From: Bacteriovoracaceae bacterium UBA4573
GTDB lineage: Bacteria; Bdellovibrionota; UBA1018; UBA923
Length of the DNA: 28,414 nucleotides
Assembly (NCBI GenBank): GCA_002387735.1
Contig: DGKJ01000094.1
Span: 1 to 28,414 of the forward strand
Direction: 5' to 3'
The notes beneath the pieces were generated by a model. The model saw only the letters and a program-made list of their open reading frames with translations. It had not been told where the DNA came from and searched no databases. Within the stretch, counting starts at the first letter, position 1. Each line of letters starts with the position of its first letter. The position numbers were made by a program, and so were the translations under genes. Below are positions 23,229 through 28,414 of this stretch, piece by piece.

Positions 23229-26200
23229 TGGCTTTTCCCCTTTGGTAGTTTCGAAATCTGAGCCTCAATTGCAGCCGCGATGCTCTGGCGAGTTTTAATG
23301 AGTTCGTTACACTGCGCAAGTGCGGCCGGTAGTTCAATCCGTGTGTTTGACTGGTCAGCCCGTTTTCGTATTTCTTCGGAGTACTTTTTACCTTCGTCTA
23401 CCATTCGGTCGATTAGGTACCAACTGTCATGGGCAAACACTTCGCCCAATTTGCGAATATAAACTCTGGAAACTCGAATGGGGAGAGGGGCGTTTCGATC
23501 GATGCCACTTTTTTCAAGGTAAGTATCGTACCAGGCTCGAGTGCCTGCGTGAGCAATATCAGGGGTCGCGATTAACTTGCTAAGCGTGATTATTCCTTTA
23601 TCGATTTCGTGACCGACGAGTTCGGTAGCTTGAAGTTCGTCACCGTCGAAAAGCCCGAGCGCTGCGGGGAACAGTTTGAAGTAGGATCCAAAAAGTATAT
23701 TTCCTTCCCCGGCTTGAAATTCGGAAATAGCCGGCGTGGGGCGGGCTATAAGCGTACGCTCTACTTGGCTTCGAAGTGCTTTTAATTCTGATTGGACTCC
23801 CGCATAGGTGTTGGCGATGTCGTTTAGAACGTCAGATTGCGCTTTAACAGGAGTTTGATTCTTAGCCGTTCGAAACAGTTCTTCTTTTTCGCGAAAGTGG
23901 CGAATAAGACGATCATAAAATCGATGCTGTTGATCCCGCAACATAGTCACAACGCCGATGCGATCGTCTAGTCGAAGTGGAGCCAGTTCCAGGGTTAAGT
24001 GGGAATCTCCTTCGCGAGATTCCACCGGTTTCAGCTGATAGTACTTCGAAGCAGTGAGGGCTTCATCGTTAGGATTGCGAATTACATATTCCGCCTCGGC
24101 GGCCCGAAAAAATGACGGAATTGCCCGTTCGACAGAGCGAAAATTACCATCAGAGTTCTCCACGGCTCGCGCAATCAGGAACTGAAGAGTTTTATTGGGC
24201 ACCACAATTCTCACGCCCTTTTCACGCTCGTAGGCTCGGACCTTTGCATCGATCAACTGCTCCTGTTGGCCAATATCGGCGGAAATCGGCGGCATGAATA
24301 TAGCATCATTTACGAATCGTTTTACGAAACTATCGGCATCGCGAAACTCTAGTTGGGTATCGTTGCTGTCGTCACCGTAAAGCAGCGCATTTCGAATCAC
24401 TTCCACAAAATAAGGTTTGACCGGTTCGTTGCGTTTGTAGGCATCGAGCATTTGGCGGTAACTCTCGTTACGAACATCGATGTTCAAAATCATGATAACC
24501 GTAGTGCCTTTGAGATTTATTTCGAGGTCCTTGCCGTCGCGATTGCCAAGAGTGGCAGCAAGGGTGTTGCGAACTGTCTCGCTTTTCGATTTATCTAGTT
24601 CGTCGAGAATTAGTATTTTTTGAGCGCGGCTACTGGCCTGTAGTGCGATTGCTGCTTTTTGCAGGCTGTTTTCACCCATTGCATCGTAGTTTCGCAGGTC
24701 AATGTAGCGGCGTTCAGCTTCGGTTTCTCGGGCGATTGCTTCGGCCAATTCAGTTTTACCAGTTCCAGACTCGCCGAAAAATACAATCACGTTGGTGGCT
24801 TTGTCTTTAAAACCCCCACGTGCTGCGGAGAGTAAGTTTTGTTTTACTGCTTCGATCTGACGTTCGCGACCAATAAAATTAATTGGCGACGCGGTGGTCG
24901 ACGAAGCATTGAGTTTGCGACCCAGCGCTTCGATTCGTTTAAGGTCTTCGACTTCGAAGCGCGGTTCGGTAAACCCTCCCAGAGAAGCAGCGAGTATGCG
25001 GGCGGCTTCGGCAAACAAGATAGCGGAATCGTTGTTGCTGTTGCGTTTGGCAAATTTAAGCGCCTCTAGAAAGACCGAAGAAATACCATTATAGGCGTCG
25101 AGACGTTGTTCCAGTCTCGGCAAGAGGTGTTCGGCACGAATCAGAATTTCGTCAATTTCTGCAGCGGACAACCGCAAAGCCACCGAAGTCTCGATTAGCT
25201 CGGATAAATGCTGAAGTCGCGAATTGCGAGAAAGCAGAGGCCAAACATCTACCAATTGAGGTGTTTGATTTAATTTTTTTCGAAAATATTCGAAAACAGT
25301 ACTCGAGAGTTCACTCAAGCGGATTTGACCGAGCGCTCGATCGCGAGGCTCGGCGGCGCTTTGTGGCGTGGTGCCTCGAACTCGCCTGAGGGCCTCAGTG
25401 AAGGCGAGTGACTGCTCCAGGGTGTTGCTGGGTAGCGTGCGGTCATCGCTGACTAGCGCGATACGCAGCGGGGTTAAAATTCCGTGCTCCCGAAGTGTTT
25501 TGGGCCATTCTTCGAGGTGGTCGATGAGTTTGGTTAAATGGTTCAAGTCAAGCTTAGTCTGAGTCGCGTTTGGGACCAACTCGATGATCACCACGATGGC
25601 TTCTGGCAAAGAGTTCTCGGAGAGTCGCAGCGACAAAGTTGCTCCTAGTTTAGAATTTAGAAGACTTTTGATACTAGGAAGATTGAATTCCGTAATGTCT
25701 TCGATACGGATGTATACAATTTCAGATTCGAAGGGGTGGTGAGCGTCGAGTTTTGAGTGGGCCTCTATCAGTTGAGCAATCAATTCTGAACTAGTATTTG
25801 GGTTCAAGTCTATCAACTGATTGGGGATCGATAGCACTAAAAGTTCATTACGCCTGGAACCGCTCTTATGTGCAGAGTCGTAGCTGTCGGACTCGCTCGG
25901 GTTGATAAAATCGCTAACCATGCTAACCAGATTTTGAAAAATATTTGGCAAACTGAAACTTCCAACGACATGTTCCCAGCGGCCTTGGCGTACCCAGGAC
26001 CCGAAGGGGTCCGAAAGACCCGCAAATGAATAGGGTCTTAGAGGAGCTGAGGACTTCACCGCGCGAGCCTCGAGACCATAAACGGGAAAACTATTTAGAA
26101 ACCTAAGGATTGCTTGAGCCCCAGTTTCCCAAGCTACTTCCCCAGTTCGCGGCGAATAAGGGCTGTTGTGGGTTGCTTGCTTTGATTCGGGGTAATGGTT

Positions 26201-27043
26201 TTGCCATAAGGTTACGGAACGTGTTTGATCGTTCTGGTCGAGCCATTGAAGCTCAAACGTCTTTTCGCCAATCGAGCGAATTCGAGTCGTGCGGGCGAGC
26301 AAATCAACTGAACGCGTTTCACCGGGGCCCCAAAGTTCGCCAAAGAAAGTGAGCTTTCCGAGATCAACCGACAAATAATCACCGTGCCGGGAAATGCGAA
26401 CAGGAACTGGGTAAAAGGTGTTCCGCAGCGGCGAGTGAACCACCATCAACCCAGCATTGAGTACGATTTCTCGTGGATCAACAAATTGCGGAGTCGGAAT
26501 AAAAGCGTACGAGTCGATTGGTAGTTTGCCGAGGCTTTTAAACGAAATGTCCGATGAAGGTAGCGATTTCGCGACTAGTTTACCATCAGTCAGTTTTTGT
26601 AGGGAAAAAGCAAAACTACTTAACGGATTATCGCTGGAGCGCGCAAAAAACATCGCTCCGATCGAAGGGTCGGTGGCCTGACCAATTGAAAAGAGCTCAT
26701 ACTTTAGTATGGCGTCGGCCGGCGCGAAGTTAGTCACTCGGTAAACGTCGATATCGCCGTCGCTGTTTTCCGGGAGTCCGATAGTTAGTACGTATCCGGC
26801 TTCGTTTCCCTTATGAAAGTGAACTAGTTTGAACCCTTCTACGGCGAGTTCATCGCCGTGGATGTGAATCGTAAAAGTTTTGTTTGCGCCGATAGAAAAA
26901 TGGCCAGGCTTGTGAAAGGGCGCTTCCAGAGTTTCGCCGCTTTGGGCAGCGAACACCTGAGAAGCAGGCGCAACAAGGTTAGTTAAAGTCGCAAAAGTAA
27001 TTAGGTTAAAGGCGCATAAAAGGGGATAAAACAGCTGCGACAT
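23225..27043 (-). CDS. Exported AAA+ ATPase, first of a tandem paralogous pair
   Basis: A 1,272-residue paralogue of the next gene with the same layout. The signal peptide (about 1-32) ends ASQVFA. A region of about 690 residues of unknown fold follows, then the AAA+ domain and a helical C-terminus. Walker A GESGTGKT is at 757-764, Walker B KILILDELDKS is near 808-818, sensor-1-like IMILNIDVRNES follows, and sensor-2-like NSDGNFRSVERAIP comes later. Similarity to the paralogue is strongest from RGGFKDK through the AAA+ core and weaker in the N-terminal part, where shared motifs such as VVHSPLRNTFYP still align. It is the first gene of a minus-strand operon and divergent from the 336-residue secreted protein. 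No protease or substrate partner is evident; the target is unknown. Confidence 0.75.
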   Translation of the reverse strand: MSQLFYPLLCAFNLITFATLTNLVAPASQVFAAQSGETLEAPFHKPGHFSIGANKTFTIHIHGDELAVEGFKLVHFHKGNEAGYVLTIGLPENSDGDIDVYRVTNFAPADAILKYELFSIGQATDPSIGAMFFARSSDNPLSSFAFSLQKLTDGKLVAKSLPSSDISFKSLGKLPIDSYAFIPTPQFVDPREIVLNAGLMVVHSPLRNTFYPVPVRISRHGDYLSVDLGKLTFFGELWGPGETRSVDLLARTTRIRSIGEKTFELQWLDQNDQTRSVTLWQNHYPESKQATHNSPYSPRTGEVAWETGAQAILRFLNSFPVYGLEARAVKSSAPLRPYSFAGLSDPFGSWVRQGRWEHVVGSFSLPNIFQNLVSMVSDFINPSESDSYDSAHKSGSRRNELLVLSIPNQLIDLNPNTSSELIAQLIEAHSKLDAHHPFESEIVYIRIEDITEFNLPSIKSLLNSKLGATLSLRLSENSLPEAIVVIIELVPNATQTKLDLNHLTKLIDHLEEWPKTLREHGILTPLRIALVSDDRTLPSNTLEQSLAFTEALRRVRGTTPQSAAEPRDRALGQIRLSELSSTVFEYFRKKLNQTPQLVDVWPLLSRNSRLQHLSELIETSVALRLSAAEIDEILIRAEHLLPRLEQRLDAYNGISSVFLEALKFAKRNSNNDSAILFAEAARILAASLGGFTEPRFEVEDLKRIEALGRKLNASSTTASPINFIGRERQIEAVKQNLLSAARGGFKDKATNVIVFFGESGTGKTELAEAIARETEAERRYIDLRNYDAMGENSLQKAAIALQASSRAQKILILDELDKSKSETVRNTLAATLGNRDGKDLEINLKGTTVIMILNIDVRNESYRQMLDAYKRNEPVKPYFVEVIRNALLYGDDSNDTQLEFRDADSFVKRFVNDAIFMPPISADIGQQEQLIDAKVRAYEREKGVRIVVPNKTLQFLIARAVENSDGNFRSVERAIPSFFRAAEAEYVIRNPNDEALTASKYYQLKPVESREGDSHLTLELAPLRLDDRIGVVTMLRDQQHRFYDRLIRHFREKEELFRTAKNQTPVKAQSDVLNDIANTYAGVQSELKALRSQVERTLIARPTPAISEFQAGEGNILFGSYFKLFPAALGLFDGDELQATELVGHEIDKGIITLSKLIATPDIAHAGTRAWYDTYLEKSGIDRNAPLPIRVSRVYIRKLGEVFAHDSWYLIDRMVDEGKKYSEEIRKRADQSNTRIELPAALAQCNELIKTRQSIAAAIEAQISKLPKGKSQ

Positions 27044-27172
27044 ATCGCGCCGTGTCTAACACGATCAAATAAAAATGATCAATTTAATTAGTCTGAAAAA
27101 ACAATGAATTAGACCCATTTCCTATAGCTCTTATATCTTGATTTAAACTGTCGGAATTGGTAAGGGCTCGCC
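27044..27172. promoter_or_regulatory. Divergent promoter region of the AAA+ operon and the 336-residue secreted protein
   Basis: An AT-rich gap of 129 bases. It holds two small inverted repeats: CGTGT/ACACG at 27051-27055 and 27059-27063, and GATCA/TGATC at 27063-27067 and 27076-27080. AAGGG at 27162-27166 is the ribosome site for the plus-strand gene. I could not place reliable -35/-10 elements. Confidence 0.4.
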
Positions 27173-28183
27173 ATGAATTTCAAGAAGTTCACGGGGTTGG
27201 CCGTGAAGAGTTATCTGGCAATCAGCCTCGCGCTGTTTGGTGCGCCCCTTTGGGCTGCCGACAACGACTGCGACGACGTCCTACGATTGGGCACAATTCG
27301 AATTATTCGCGACGGGCAATTTACCCGGGACCGCGGTTTCGATGAGGCCGCTCATATTTTTGGACGCCGCTACCGGCGGGATGTTTTGCGTTTACGTGCA
27401 GGGCAACGTTGGTTCGATGGGGGGGCGGGGGATGCATTTGTAGGCCAGGTATATCGCGGGTTGACGCCGTTTCGGGAACGCCTATCTTCGGGAATTGCCG
27501 CTCTCGAAATAGAATTGCATGGATCGAAAATTCGGCGTCCGGAGGGGAAGCCGACTCACCCCGGAAATATTTCATTAAAAAAGAAACTGGATCAGATTTC
27601 GATTACTGATCGCGCGGACTACGTGGGTCTCACCTATGGTGCGAGCGCATGGGTGCCGCGCAGTTCCCAGAACGGTCGCTATCGATTGTTCGTGGGAAAA
27701 TATTTTTCGGAAGTATCAAACGAAGATATTGGTGCTACCGATCTGATTACAGATCTATTCGGACTAATACCGTATTCCGTGGACCCCGACACAGTATTGG
27801 CGCGTTATCTTACGCTGAGCCGCCGCGAGGGCGTAATTTACATTGCCGACGGCGGTCCTCGTTCACAGTTCCTTTCCGAATCGACAGTGAAAAAACGTGA
27901 CGGGCGAATCGTTTCATTTCTAGACTGGATGCGTGAAATACCCGGAATTCGCGTACAACACCGCCCGCAATCCGAGGACACGGTGCTTTCAACTCTTTTG
28001 ATGCGAGAAATAAGAACGGTGTCTTCTGCGCGAATCACTAAGATTCAGGCCTTCACCGCCAAAAACAATATACGTTTTCCAAAGTTAAAAATGGTCGGAA
28101 AACTCTCTGACGCCGATCGATTTGAAACTAAAGAATTTATCGAAACCATGGAAAACCACGTGGTGATTCCGCTCGAACCCTAG
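27173..28183 (+). CDS. Secreted protein of unknown family
   Basis: A 336-residue protein with a signal peptide (LAVKSYLAISLALFGAPLWA, cut before ADND). The mature protein is basic and mixed alpha/beta. Visible segments include RRYRRDVLRLRAGQRWF, ISITDRADYVGLTYG, REGVIYIADGGPRSQF and a C-terminal KNNIRFPKLKMVGKL. I recognise no family and see no catalytic motif. The start at 27173 has AAGGG six bases upstream. It is divergent from the exported AAA+ pair and shares their export, so it may belong to the same process, but only position suggests this. Confidence 0.7.
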   Translation: MNFKKFTGLAVKSYLAISLALFGAPLWAADNDCDDVLRLGTIRIIRDGQFTRDRGFDEAAHIFGRRYRRDVLRLRAGQRWFDGGAGDAFVGQVYRGLTPFRERLSSGIAALEIELHGSKIRRPEGKPTHPGNISLKKKLDQISITDRADYVGLTYGASAWVPRSSQNGRYRLFVGKYFSEVSNEDIGATDLITDLFGLIPYSVDPDTVLARYLTLSRREGVIYIADGGPRSQFLSESTVKKRDGRIVSFLDWMREIPGIRVQHRPQSEDTVLSTLLMREIRTVSSARITKIQAFTAKNNIRFPKLKMVGKLSDADRFETKEFIETMENHVVIPLEP

Positions 28184-28190
28184 ATTTAAA

Positions 28191-28414
28191 TTAAATTGTC
28201 GATTCTGGTTCGCGCTCGCGAACGTCTTCAACGACGGAGTCGCTGTTCGGCTGCAGTGACACAGCTTGATCCACCGTTTCCGAAATCGCTTCGAGGTGGC
28301 GCTCGTTCATAGCGAGTTCAGCCGCTCGTTGCAATTCGGGCGATGGTAGATGTTCATTCGGTTTAAGCGCTTCACTTGCGACGACGTTGTCGTTTTCATC
28401 AAGAGTAAGACCCT
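28191..28414 (-). CDS. C-terminal end of an acidic protein (runs off window)
   Basis: The last 73 residues of a minus-strand gene, in frame from 28412 down to TAA at 28191-28193. The tail is acidic and looks soluble (GLTLDENDNVVASEALKPNE, then LQRAAELAMNERHLEAISET). Codon choice is regular, and the stop lies just 7 bases beyond the convergent secreted-protein gene. No family can be assigned from this part. Confidence 0.6.
   Translation of the reverse strand, partial: GLTLDENDNVVASEALKPNEHLPSPELQRAAELAMNERHLEAISETVDQAVSLQPNSDSVVEDVREREPESTI

Noticed and set aside
27237..27443. Alternative frames with proline- or glycine-rich translations at the start of the 336-residue gene
   Set aside because: They are shadows. 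The frame with SD and signal peptide is clear.

Overview
The window reads as a Gram-negative chromosome with tightly packed genes, many 4-nt ATGA overlaps, and GTG and TTG starts. Several long Sec-type secreted proteins of unknown family sit beside standard envelope genes. This would fit a Bdellovibrionota or other deltaproteobacteria-like predator lineage, but that is inference; no rRNA or lineage marker is present.

Layout. (1) 1-7748, housekeeping and envelope block. It has the start of a Tet-type MFS transporter, a NhaR-like LysR regulator, then a divergent run of htpX, a YqhA-type membrane protein, a TerC/Alx protein and a small VTT-domain (YqaA/DedA-like) membrane protein. An exporter operon follows (periplasmic adaptor, MacB/FtsX-type permease, LolD-like ATPase), then a convergent B12-binding-domain protein with an N-terminal zinc ribbon. 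(2) 7835-13410, an accessory island of about 5.6 kb. It is bounded by direct repeats that look like 3' fragments of the initiator tRNA gene lying next to it (tRNA-fMet, 13543-13619, minus strand). (3) 13681-28183, mostly minus-strand genes: a secreted metallophosphoesterase behind a broken HAD-like gene, an RluB-type pseudouridine synthase with a repetitive basic N-terminal arm, a secreted helical protein, and two tandem, paralogous, signal-peptide-bearing AAA+ ATPases of about 1,270 residues. A divergent secreted protein of unknown family follows. The window ends in the C-terminus of another minus-strand gene.

The most interesting part is the island. A 70-residue peptide contains an 18-residue segment twice. 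The copies are identical in protein but differ at 8 of 18 codons, all synonymously. The peptide has its own promoter-like -10, a strong SD and a strong intrinsic terminator. Directly after the terminator lies a protein with the hallmarks of the alpha-ketoglutarate-dependent HExxH-type peptide beta-hydroxylases (mod_HExxH family). Facing it is a two-gene operon of a JmjC/cupin Fe(II)/2OG oxygenase and a second, unrelated HExxH protein (gluzincin-like). A divergent MFS exporter completes the set. I read this as a probable RiPP (ribosomally made, modified peptide) pathway in which oxygenases of two different folds may modify a repeated, cysteine-free core that lacks a normal leader. The families are recognisable; their joint pathway is inference.

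Two reading frames (8027-8737 and 16051-17196) are each interrupted by a single in-frame stop and are annotated as pseudogenes. No intergenic gap exceeds about 300 bases.
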